Origin: Paenibacillus glacialis
GTDB lineage: Bacteria; Bacillota; Bacilli; Paenibacillales; Paenibacillaceae
DNA length: 64,000 bases
Direction of reading: 5' to 3'
NCBI RefSeq assembly: GCF_001637205.1
Contig: NZ_LVJH01000048.1
Coordinates: forward strand, 62,001-126,000
The position numbers and the translations under genes are program-made. Every line of letters begins with the position of its first letter. Position 1 is the first letter of the stretch. This document shows positions 42,901 to 48,809 of the stretch, one piece after another. The notes beneath the pieces are model-generated. The model ran no database searches, had not been told where the DNA came from, and saw nothing but the letters and a program-made list of their open reading frames with translations.

Positions 42901-44936
42901 ATTTAAATCAGCAATTGCCTGAGTATATGATTCCATCCGCATTTGTATTTATGGAACAACTCCCACTGAATGTGAATGGGAAAGTGGATCGTAAAGCGCT
43001 ACCTGAGCCCGAATATAGTGGAAGCACGTTAGAATATATAGCTCCTAGAAACGAGATAGAGAGTACAATTGTACAGATTTGGTCTGAAATTCTAGGAATC
43101 AAGCATGCCAGCGTAAGCATAAATGACAATTTTTTCGAGCTCGGTGGGCATTCATTAAAAGCAATTCAAATGGTATCGAAGCTGATGGAATTCGGATGGG
43201 ATATGAGTATTAACCAAGTATTTGCACATCAAACACCTGCCGAATTAGCGATTTACGTGACTAAATCAATGCATATTCATCAACATCAGATTACCGATAT
43301 CCAGAATGCAGAACAGTGGCTTAGCGAGAAAGTACAACGGACATGCAAATGGCAGACTTACCTGGTTGAAAATGAGGAATACGTAGTCCTTCATATTTCT
43401 GATCTAGATGAGGTATTGAGGTCTGAAATTGAACTTTTGATTACAGAGCAGCTTGATCATACCATTCAACCGCATTACATCATCGAATCTGTTGCACTTC
43501 CAGAAGGTAGGATGGAGCAGGTCATAAGTCGACAAGAATTCAATACGATTCTGAATTTACAGCAAGGACAATCTTCACAATGGGTGGATAGCATACTTGA
43601 ACCCATAGAGCGAATGCATATGACGTATAGGGACGAAATAATAGGCGGACATGTGGTGAAAGAATATGATATTTCACCTTCTCAAAGATATCACTTTGAG
43701 CATAAGGATGTCTCAGGAACGATGGTGCAATGGACTAAAGCCATTCATCCAGAACGTTTACGACAGACATTACAACACATTGTATCGAATGAAGAAGTCA
43801 TGCGAAGTGTACTGGTTCAAGGAAAGGAACATGAGGATCATTATTGGAGGCTGTATGCGGAACCAGAATATTTAAATCTACCCATGATAGATATTTCGCA
43901 CTTGGATCCAAATACACAAATCGATGTCCTGAGATTATTAATGGACAAGTTCTTCATTAAACCTTATTTAGATTCTGATTCGATCATGTATCGTGTGCTA
44001 CTTATCAAGCAGAATGTGAAGAAGTACTTGTTGTTGCTCCCTTTCTCTCATACGATTTTTGATTACATGAGTAATGAGATTCTGCGTAATCAAGTCAATG
44101 AATATTATGAGGCCCTGAATCAAGGAAATGTAATTGAGAAGACAAGAGGCGTAACGTTTACAGACTTTATTGATCAAATTAGCAGAGGTCCCAAACGTAT
44201 ATCGGCTACTAAATTCAATGAGTTCTATGATATTGAGAATTTCGGTATTTCTGTGAAAAAAATTGAGGCTAAAATTCAGCGGCACAGTAACGATACGTTG
44301 ATGACTATCATTAACCACGACATCAAGTTAGATAAGCACTTGAAACATCTGGATGCTGAGGATAAGTGGCAAATGTCGCTGGGTATCTTTGTGAGATTTT
44401 TCAGCAAGTACTTTGACATGGAGCAGATACCTATGTGGATGACCCACTTTGGTAGACAGTATGCTGATCAATCATACTTTGATATTGTCGGCGAATGTAT
44501 TGATTACATTCCACTGTTGCTTGACAGTACCAAGCATATCGATATTCAGTGTGAAATGATAACGCAAAAAATACAGATAGCATCTGATCATAATGTCCAT
44601 TTTTCAAATCTCTTGTATAATACTTCGGTTGAACCAGCATTCTTAGATGCTAGAAACATACTACTCCAAGCGTTTGAGAAGATGCCTATCAATTTCAATT
44701 ATCTAGGTGAGCTTAGTGAAGAAGCAGATTTAGATTATTTGGATGCAGAAGGTGTGAATTGTGATAATCCGAATCGTATTCTCTACATGACTTGGCACAA
44801 GGGAAATACGATTCATATGACGATGGTTCTACCTTGTGAGGAAGACAAAGATTATATACGAGAGCTGCTAGACGATGTAGCACAAAAACAAATACAGGAT
44901 TATACTTCGGCACAATTGAAAGGTGTAAACATATGA
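33903..44936 (+). CDS. Three-module NRPS with an unusual terminal condensation-like domain
   Basis: This 3677-residue synthetase adds residues 5-7. It starts with a C domain of the D-accepting kind (LTPMQEGMLFHSY; H144, H145, D149). Then come A1 (about 465-960) and PCP (Ser1013); C (H1194), A2 and PCP (Ser2045); C (H2227), A3 and PCP (Ser3084). Pockets read DAFWIGGTFK (a Val code), DAW(F/S)IGNVVK (close to the Leu code DAWFLGNVVK; position 278 depends on the alignment) and DVFWIGGSFK (Val-like). There is no thioesterase. Instead, about 130 unrecognised residues and a degenerate C-like domain end the protein. ATG 33903 fits AGGGAGAG (33889-33896) better than the ATG at 33897. The stop overlaps the MFS gene (ATGA). 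Confidence 0.88.
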   Translation: MNKKRSIAGVYNLTPMQEGMLFHSYLNSDSPAYFEQFSCTVSGKLDVQLLEDSFNVLIQKYDVLRMNFLHENMKNPKQIVFKERKMAVSYEDIAHMNTYDQDQYIRNSIVTDQKKGFDLAKDMLLRATVLQVNPYTYKLIWSYHHIILDGWCLKNIVQELFEVYKTLNLDLPLELDEAPPFSNYIQWLDQQDREEAHKYWSDYLQEYDSEIKLPSLGHRRNSVGKERTDSVTIPGNHQEDRNYVVHEETVIKLEQLAKSHQVTLNTVLQSAWALLMGRYNRTEDVVFGSVTSGRPAEVEGIDQMIGLFINTVPLRITFHGQQSFASLIQQVQQTSLETQNYDFYPLAEIQSLSSKKQTLINHIYAFQNYPVSAEVLDKSEDPFSISDLEDFEQTHYDFNLIMMPNDGLQVKFKYNASIYDHVMMDRLFQHYQQVLNAVSQDAEVLIRDIAIVTIEEHKQILHEFNDTQSEYPKDQTILQLFDIQVKDNSEQIAIVYKDVSVSYKALNDKADQLAARLRQRGVGPDQVVGIIGDRSLDTVVGMLGILKAGGAYLPIDPEYPTDRIQYMLHDSKTQWVVTPRCYADRIVNGAEMIIMDADERDGEVRSASQHPFPTLTSSNLAYVMYTSGSTGRPKGVMVEHQNVVRLVRNTNYIPFNKGDRILQTGAPVFDACTFEIWGALLNGLELYIVDKELILDPLKLEEALREYHITTMWLTSPLFNQLAQEQPDLFQSLRYLIVGGDALSPKHIHRVKEQCEGLTIINGYGPTENTTFSCCYTINRNDEMSIPIGGPIAHSTAYIVDLYGQLCPIGIPGELWVGGDGVARGYINNETMTMDKFIDSPFVTGERIYRTGDAASWLPEGTIEFGGRLDNQVKIRGYRIEIGEIEGRIQRHEFVKESVVVVWDKGDGNNVLCAYVVCDGEISTSEIREYVKGYLPEYMIPSYWIFLDQLPLNSNGKVHRQALPEPEENIMYEGTYVEPRNDIEHKLADIWCEILKVHTVGVYDHFFDSGGHSLNALRLVNEIKKQFQMEIALTDVFQFPVLAEMGLRIAKGEEASYTAIESAEKADFHPVSSAQKRLFILNGIADTNTVYNMPFVIQIKGKLDIERLEQAFQTLISRHESLRTSFYFLKGNPVQQVHGSVPFTIDHLECNHEQEIETIVEKFVMPFDLGSAPLIRVGLAKRQEEQYILIVDIHHIVADGSSIGVIVKEFSTLYNDNSVNSLEAIRIHYKDYAVWQNKQVGNGALEQQENYWVNQFAEDPPVLNMLTDYPRPQIQSFEGAVESLDIDGELLSKLKQLASITGTTLYMVLLAAYSVLLAKYTSQEDIVIGTPTAGRSHADVDHMIGMFINTLAIRVRPRTKQTFAAFLEEMKHTTLKAFENQEYQYEDLIDKLGSRRDMSRNPLFDTMFTLQNIDIQEVILNELTTESYAWDGHVSKFDLTLTVLEREQGMTIDAEYATKLFKPSTIARLLEHYTNILRCIVANRELQLAEIELMSLTERHQVLVDFNGTPTEYARNRTVHELFEEQVERRPNNIAVVYKDQQLTYKELNEQANRLSQSLRVKGVKPGQIIAIMVEHSIEMIVSVLAVLKAGGAYVPIDVEYPLERINHIIEDSQTSLLLTRSALIQTLDSNVQVIDVEEMIGMNHESQSFPPMLSIPSSSDLAYIIYTSGSTGKPKGVMIEHHALINMTQWFQTYYKLTDSDKCTKYAGFGFDASVWEIFPSLLSGCELHIIPEEIRYDVHQLVGYYNRKGISVSFLPTAVCEQFIQLDNHSLRVLITGGDKLRVYKDTPYELVNNYGPTENTVVTSAFKVNEKFDNIPIGKPIDNVRVYILDHHMRIVPIGTPGELCIAGDSLARGYVNQPDLTADKFMEDPFYPGERMYRTGDLARWLPEGNLEYLGRIDEQVKIRGFRIELGEVESVLLKHAEIKEAIVVAIDNQDQEKVLCAYIVTQCELKVRELRGYLALELPEYMIPTHFIWLEELPLTANGKVNRHVLPQPDFTSASSDNDVEPRSETGKKLASIWTEVLKVSPIGANSHFFELGGHSLKAAMLTSSINEAFNVQLTLSGVFRNPILEQMAEWIDALEQSVYTSIEHAPQSEHYPVSSAQKRLLILNELEGAGTAYNMPFVMQLTGKLDHTRLQHAFDVLIRRHAAFRTSFQLKDGELIQIVHKDVAFSIHEMEISDESGIISDTIKQFIAPFNLRKAPLIRVGLAILNKDKYILMIDMHHVISDGASIRLLVDELSHLYSVGELSANVPQIEYKDYAVWQRRVLQSERFRIQEQYWLDRFQGEIPVLALPTDYPRPQMQSFEGDSISVTIERDLSLKIIDLAAKSGTTLYMFLLAAYNILLSKYANQEDIIVGTPSAGRSQKELENVIGIFVNTLAIRSYPEGTKCFIDFLEEVKEHTIHAFENQQVQYEDLIDKLDIQRDVSRNPLFDTMFAVDNIGVDEVQLDGLQMELYPFDNKSSKFDLMVTATEDRLGIRLDVEYAVKLFEKSTIERFIAHYIHILEAVVDNMQVKLSRIGLLLEEEHRQIIENFNATQTTYPHQTIHELFEEQASYNGERIALVCNDTELTYRVVNAKANQLARILRNKGIGPDRIVAIIGDRTLEMIIGMLAILKAGGAYLPIDPDYPMDRVEYFLRNSGAEIMLARNCYTDRGIDGVEVIVLDHDLLNDKDAPNLHHDTNPNHLAYVMYTSGSTGLPKGVMIEHLGVARLVKNTNYVHFSEEDRVLQTAAPVFDVSVFDIWGALLNGARLYLVDKFTLLDPVRVESVIQQNNITTLWLTSPLFTQFAQQKPDMFRTVRYLIVGGDVLSPKHIQLVRDHCEQLTVVNGYGPTENTSFSCCYIIEEAFEKSVPIGPPISNSTAYIVDSNGNLNPIGVPGELWVGGDGVARGYINNEELTRQKFISNPFIEGDRVYRTGDAAKWLPNGTIEYIGRMDNQVKIRGFRIEIGEIENYLLSHPSVKEVVILVKQNEETNKFLCAYVVAEDGLSVDAVKEYLNQQLPEYMIPSAFVFMEQLPLNVNGKVDRKALPEPEYSGSTLEYIAPRNEIESTIVQIWSEILGIKHASVSINDNFFELGGHSLKAIQMVSKLMEFGWDMSINQVFAHQTPAELAIYVTKSMHIHQHQITDIQNAEQWLSEKVQRTCKWQTYLVENEEYVVLHISDLDEVLRSEIELLITEQLDHTIQPHYIIESVALPEGRMEQVISRQEFNTILNLQQGQSSQWVDSILEPIERMHMTYRDEIIGGHVVKEYDISPSQRYHFEHKDVSGTMVQWTKAIHPERLRQTLQHIVSNEEVMRSVLVQGKEHEDHYWRLYAEPEYLNLPMIDISHLDPNTQIDVLRLLMDKFFIKPYLDSDSIMYRVLLIKQNVKKYLLLLPFSHTIFDYMSNEILRNQVNEYYEALNQGNVIEKTRGVTFTDFIDQISRGPKRISATKFNEFYDIENFGISVKKIEAKIQRHSNDTLMTIINHDIKLDKHLKHLDAEDKWQMSLGIFVRFFSKYFDMEQIPMWMTHFGRQYADQSYFDIVGECIDYIPLLLDSTKHIDIQCEMITQKIQIASDHNVHFSNLLYNTSVEPAFLDARNILLQAFEKMPINFNYLGELSEEADLDYLDAEGVNCDNPNRILYMTWHKGNTIHMTMVLPCEEDKDYIRELLDDVAQKQIQDYTSAQLKGVNI
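43660..44933 (+). other. Terminal condensation-like domain in place of a thioesterase
   Basis: After the last PCP, the protein continues with a fold starting YDISPSQRYHF, as C and E domains do. The active-site motif reads SHTIFDY: the second His (H3383) and the Asp (D3387) are kept, the first His is Ser (S3382) and the Gly is Tyr. FNYLGEL near the end resembles E domains. The domain sits where iturin-type synthetases have a TE. It could cyclise the chain onto the beta-amine, release it onto a free amine or water, or be inactive. Confidence 0.7.
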
Positions 44937-46249
44937 GGGATTCAAGAAACATTGCTATCTTTAGCTTAAGTCGCTTAATTTCCGAACTTGGAACATCTGT
45001 TTTCCGCTTTGCTCTCAGTCTATATATTTTAGATTTAACAGGCTCAGCAAGTATGTTTGCCCTTGTGTTAAGTTTTACGTATATTCCAGGTATATTTGTT
45101 AACATTTTTGCAGGGGTGTTTGTCGATCGGAGCAATAAAAAACGAATTATGGTTATTACAGATATACTCAGTGGGGTTTCTATTTTGTTATTGATGCTCA
45201 TGTTTCAATTCTATCATGATAGCATTATGTTATTTATCGTATATGCAATGGTACTAAGTACACTACAAGCTTTTTTCATGTTAGCGGTGAATGCTTCTAT
45301 TCCGAATATCGTTGCTGCGGACAAAGTAGCTGCCGTCAACTCGAGTAATCAGAGTATAGGTGCTCTGATCAGCATATTGGGGCCAGTGATTGGGGCTGTA
45401 GCATACAGTAAATTTGGTCTAGAGAAGATCTTTTTACTGGATGGAATATCATTTATTCTTTCAGGTTTTCTTAACATGTTATTGATATTTACTGTTAGGA
45501 AAGAACATTTAGGTGCACAGAAACCTTATTTGGACAGTTTGAAGGAAGTATACTCTTACATTAAACAACGTACGGCCATTAAGTATCTGTTAACAATATT
45601 CGTTATTATTAACTTTATTATTGGACCTGCTATATCTCTGATCCTGCCTTTCATTGTCTATCAGGCACTGAAAATGTCGCCAGAGCAGTTGTCATTTATT
45701 GAAGCAGCATTAGCAGTAGGTGTTATCGTTGGAGCTTTGCTCGTTTCGATCCCCAAAATCAATAAGTTCATAACGAACAAAATTTTCATTCTTATTCAGC
45801 TTCAAGCGCTAATGATTATGTTGTGGATGTTTCCTAAATGGCCAATCATTGATACGAATGTACACATCGTAATTATGGTTGGATATATGATCGTATTAGC
45901 ACTTACAGGTGTATTTAATACAATGGGGAATATCCCGATGCTCTCTTATGTACAAATTTATATTCCAGAGCATATGAGAGCTAGTATTTTGGGTGTGGTA
46001 AGTACGGTCACAACGATTGCAGTACCTATCGGTATGTGGATATACGGTGCAGCATTGGAAGTCGTTGACTGGTCTTATATCACTGTGATTTCTGGTGCAT
46101 GTCTTCTTATTGTTGGTATTATTGCCCATCGTAACCACGATCTTAGAGAGTTTTTCAATCAGACTATCGAACCGGAAACGGTTAGAGCGCCGGGAGTGCG
46201 TGAAGCTGATATGTATAAAGCAAAGGTCACAATGAAAAGCGAAAACTAA
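44933..46249 (+). CDS. MFS exporter, probable lipopeptide efflux pump
   Basis: This 438-residue protein has about 12 hydrophobic helices. It starts with RNIAIFSLSRLISELGTSVFRFALSLYILD and has the loop motif FVDRSNKKRIMV (about residues 63-74), both typical of the MFS_3/EntS-like exporters often found in siderophore and peptide clusters. The ATG overlaps the stop of the last NRPS gene by four bases, so it is co-translated with the synthetase. This strongly suggests it exports the lipopeptide and may give the producer some protection. Iturin operons lack such a built-in MFS gene as far as I know. The substrate is inferred from position only. Confidence 0.85.
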   Translation: MRDSRNIAIFSLSRLISELGTSVFRFALSLYILDLTGSASMFALVLSFTYIPGIFVNIFAGVFVDRSNKKRIMVITDILSGVSILLLMLMFQFYHDSIMLFIVYAMVLSTLQAFFMLAVNASIPNIVAADKVAAVNSSNQSIGALISILGPVIGAVAYSKFGLEKIFLLDGISFILSGFLNMLLIFTVRKEHLGAQKPYLDSLKEVYSYIKQRTAIKYLLTIFVIINFIIGPAISLILPFIVYQALKMSPEQLSFIEAALAVGVIVGALLVSIPKINKFITNKIFILIQLQALMIMLWMFPKWPIIDTNVHIVIMVGYMIVLALTGVFNTMGNIPMLSYVQIYIPEHMRASILGVVSTVTTIAVPIGMWIYGAALEVVDWSYITVISGACLLIVGIIAHRNHDLREFFNQTIEPETVRAPGVREADMYKAKVTMKSEN

Positions 46250-46273
46250 GATTGATGAGGAGATGTAGATTAA

Positions 46274-47542
46274 ATGAAGACATTTGAAATGTTAGAATCC
46301 AATGTTAGGTCTTACTGCAGAAGTTTTCCAGTTACTTTTGATAAAGCGAAGGGTGAATTAATGTACACCGAAACAGGAGAAACTTACATTGATTTCTTTG
46401 CTGGAGCCGGTGCACTTAATTATGGTCATAACAACGAATTCATGAAATCGAAGATTATGGAATATGTTGCTTCAGATCGAATAATGCACGGATTGGATTT
46501 GTATACAACAGCGAAGGAAGAATTTATCGTATCTTTCTCGGAACATATTTTAGAACCTCAATCATTGAACTATAAGCTGCAATTTTGTGGTCCGACGGGA
46601 ACGAATGCTGTGGAGGCTGCATTAAAACTTGCACGTAAGGTCAAGAATAGAACGGGTATCTTCGCATTTATGGGTGGCTTTCATGGTATGTCACTAGGTA
46701 GCATGTCGGTCACCAGTAATAAATCGATACGTGAAAGTGCGGGGATTCCGTTAAATAATGTAACCTTTATTCCTTATGGCGAGTCATTTGAAGGATTGGA
46801 TACCATTAGATATATGGAACAAATTCTTTGTGATACGCATTCAGGGATCGAAAAACCAGCAGCGATAATATTGGAGACTGTTCAAGCCGAGGGTGGTGTT
46901 ATTGTAGCTAATATTGATTGGTTACAAAAACTACGGAATTTATGTGATGAATATGATATTTTATTGATCGTAGATGATATCCAAGTAGGATGTGGTAGAA
47001 CTGGACCGTTCTTTTCATTTGAACGAGCGGGTATTGTGCCTGACATCGTGATTTTGTCCAAATCAATTAGCGGTTATGGGTTACCCATGTCATTACTGTT
47101 AATGAAACCAGAATTAGATACGTGGAGTCCAGGAGAACATAATGGGACATTCCGAGGGAATCAGCTCGCTTTTGTTGCGGCCAAAGCTGCTTTAGAACTG
47201 AGAATGACAGATAGACTTGAGAATCAAGTGTTAGAAAAAGAAGATTTTCTGAAACATTATTTAAAAAATGACATTCAATCAATAGATCATAATATTCAAA
47301 TCCGTGGTATTGGTTTGATCTGGGGGATTGATGTATCTCATTTAGGTGAAGCTGTAGCACGTGATATTACTTCTATCTGTTTTAAAAATGGTCTTATTAT
47401 TGAAAGAGCAGGTCGCAATGATACCGTGATCAAAATTATGCCACCACTGACGATAAGTATGGATAATTTAATGAAGGGCTGTGATATTATCAAAGACAGT
47501 TTGAGTAAGGTTTGCGATTCATTAAGCGCTCAAGTTCGATAG
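46274..47542 (+). CDS. ectB: Diaminobutyrate-2-oxoglutarate aminotransferase (EctB-like)
   Basis: This 422-residue class III PLP aminotransferase closely follows EctB along its whole length. It starts METF-like (MKTFEMLESNVRSY), then has IDFFAGAGALNYGHNN, CGPTGTNAVEAALKLARKV, GFHGMSLGSMSVT, VDDIQVGCGRTGPFFSFE and the PLP lysine in ILSKSISGYGLP. EctB makes L-2,4-diaminobutyrate from aspartate semialdehyde and glutamate. Neither ectA nor ectC is nearby, so this copy should not serve ectoine synthesis. GAGGAG precedes ATG 46274, 24 bases after the MFS gene, and the operon terminator follows. The simplest reading is that it supplies Dab to the adjacent NRPS. Confidence 0.88.
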   Translation: MKTFEMLESNVRSYCRSFPVTFDKAKGELMYTETGETYIDFFAGAGALNYGHNNEFMKSKIMEYVASDRIMHGLDLYTTAKEEFIVSFSEHILEPQSLNYKLQFCGPTGTNAVEAALKLARKVKNRTGIFAFMGGFHGMSLGSMSVTSNKSIRESAGIPLNNVTFIPYGESFEGLDTIRYMEQILCDTHSGIEKPAAIILETVQAEGGVIVANIDWLQKLRNLCDEYDILLIVDDIQVGCGRTGPFFSFERAGIVPDIVILSKSISGYGLPMSLLLMKPELDTWSPGEHNGTFRGNQLAFVAAKAALELRMTDRLENQVLEKEDFLKHYLKNDIQSIDHNIQIRGIGLIWGIDVSHLGEAVARDITSICFKNGLIIERAGRNDTVIKIMPPLTISMDNLMKGCDIIKDSLSKVCDSLSAQVR

Positions 47543-47552
47543 ATCAATCTAG

Positions 47553-47612
47553 GAAACCACAAGCATGTTACTTTGCTAGATATAGCATAGTACAACAAGT
47601 GGTTTCTTTTTT
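47553..47612 (+). terminator. Terminator of the lipopeptide operon
   Basis: GAAACCAC (47553-47560) and GTGGTTTC (47599-47606) pair perfectly and are followed by six T. An inner GCTA/TAGC stem helps close the long loop. It lies right after the aminotransferase and marks the right end of the operon. Confidence 0.82.
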
Positions 47613-47800
47613 CGCATGTTCATTTTATGATGATTTATAAGGAAGAGGGTGTAAAGGCTTATTCAGCATTCCAAATTGAGCATGAAAATAAGATTTTGAA
47701 ACCAGGTATAGCATTTAATCTGGTTAAAGCTATCCTAAAGTTAAATCAATTAGTTGAGGGCAAGAGAAACATGAATTCAAAATTATTGGAGGAAATTATT

Positions 47801-48229
47801 ATGGAACGTTTGGAGATAGTTAATACGACAAAACAATTGGATGTAAAGAATGCAAATCTTGCGGGTTCTAAATTTGAATGTGCTTGTTTAGAAAACGTAC
47901 ATTTACAGAATATCTCATTAGCTGGAACCAAGATCATGGATGCTAACCTAAGTGATTTGGAGATAGATGGTGCACAACTTGGAGGGGCTTATATACATAA
48001 TATTGGTATGCCTCCTGAAGGACATCCAGGTTATGATCCGACAGCTATACAAAGAGGTCTTCGATTTGAGAATTGTAATTTGGAGAACAGCGAAATCACA
48101 AATTGCAATCTTAGTGGGTTAGATATTAATGATTGTGATTTAAATGGTATGAAGATAAACGGAATATTAGTTGTAGATCTGTTGAAACATTATGAAAAAG
48201 AACAGAAGTTGAACATGAGGTTAGACTGA
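47801..48229 (+). CDS. Pentapeptide-repeat protein
   Basis: This 142-residue protein is made of pentapeptide-type A(N/D)LXX repeats: NANLAGSKFECACLENVHL, SLAGTKIMDANLSDLEIDG, and later FENCNLENSEITNCNLSGLD. Such proteins form right-handed beta-helices; some (Qnr, MfpA) bind gyrase, most have no known role. I chose ATG 47801 because TTGGAGG (47786-47792) is correctly placed. The frame is open back to ATG 47627 and could give 200 residues, but the extra segment has no pentapeptide pattern. Part of this gene matches a broken copy at 2928-2990 on the other side of the NRPS cluster. Confidence 0.75.
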   Translation: MERLEIVNTTKQLDVKNANLAGSKFECACLENVHLQNISLAGTKIMDANLSDLEIDGAQLGGAYIHNIGMPPEGHPGYDPTAIQRGLRFENCNLENSEITNCNLSGLDINDCDLNGMKINGILVVDLLKHYEKEQKLNMRLD

Positions 48230-48245
48230 AAAAAGGAGTTTTAAC

Positions 48246-48809
48246 ATGGAAGAAGTAACGGTTTCTGATTATAATCGAGATTGGATGTTAGATTTTAAAC
48301 ATGAAAAGGAAAAGTTAATATTCACATTAAAGGACGTCATCCAAGGAATTGAACATATTGGAAGCACCGCTGTGCCGGGGCTATCTGCTAAGCCATTGAT
48401 CGATATGATGATTGGTGTTAGTGACATTGAGGGTGTTACAGAAACTCATAAGGAGTTATTAGCTGCAATTGGTTATGAGTATGTCTATCATAGTCATTTC
48501 CCTGAAAGAAGATTCTTTCGTAAGGGACTTTGGCGTGCGGGGACACATCATTTACATATATACAAATATGAGTCAGATCACTGGCATTCTAATCTGTTAT
48601 TTAGAAACTATTTGATAAATCATCGTGAAGTAGCAAGTGAATACAATGATTTGAAGCTGGAATTAGAAGAAAGGTTTAAGACTGATAGAGTTAAATATAC
48701 GGAAGCGAAAGGACCTTTTATTGAGTCAACTATAAGGAAAGCAAAATTAGAAATAGAAAGAAACCCAGAAAACATTATATTTAAAAAAAGGAGAATTGAA
48801 TATGAATAG
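48246..48809 (+). CDS. GrpB family protein (UPF0157)
   Basis: This 187-residue protein begins with VTVSDYNRDWMLDFKHEKEKL. It carries the family signature IEHIGSTAVPGLSAKPLIDMMIGV (about residues 34-57) and a later HHLHIYKYESDHW segment. GrpB/UPF0157 proteins have a nucleotidyltransferase fold; their substrate is unknown. AAAGGAG precedes the ATG. It overlaps the next methyltransferase start by eight bases, so the two are probably cotranscribed. Confidence 0.85.
   Translation: MEEVTVSDYNRDWMLDFKHEKEKLIFTLKDVIQGIEHIGSTAVPGLSAKPLIDMMIGVSDIEGVTETHKELLAAIGYEYVYHSHFPERRFFRKGLWRAGTHHLHIYKYESDHWHSNLLFRNYLINHREVASEYNDLKLELEERFKTDRVKYTEAKGPFIESTIRKAKLEIERNPENIIFKKRRIEYE

Noticed and set aside
18400..43150. 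Long direct repeats at the DNA level
   Set aside because: They are explained by homologous C, A and PCP domains of the NRPS modules, not by mobile or tandem repeats.
46274..47542. Part of an ectoine operon
   Set aside because: No ectA or ectC is adjacent, and the gene is in tandem with the NRPS and MFS genes up to one terminator.
47627..47800. N-terminal extension of the pentapeptide-repeat gene
   Set aside because: The extension has no repeat pattern and a strong TTGGAGG site supports ATG 47801, though a longer protein cannot be fully excluded.
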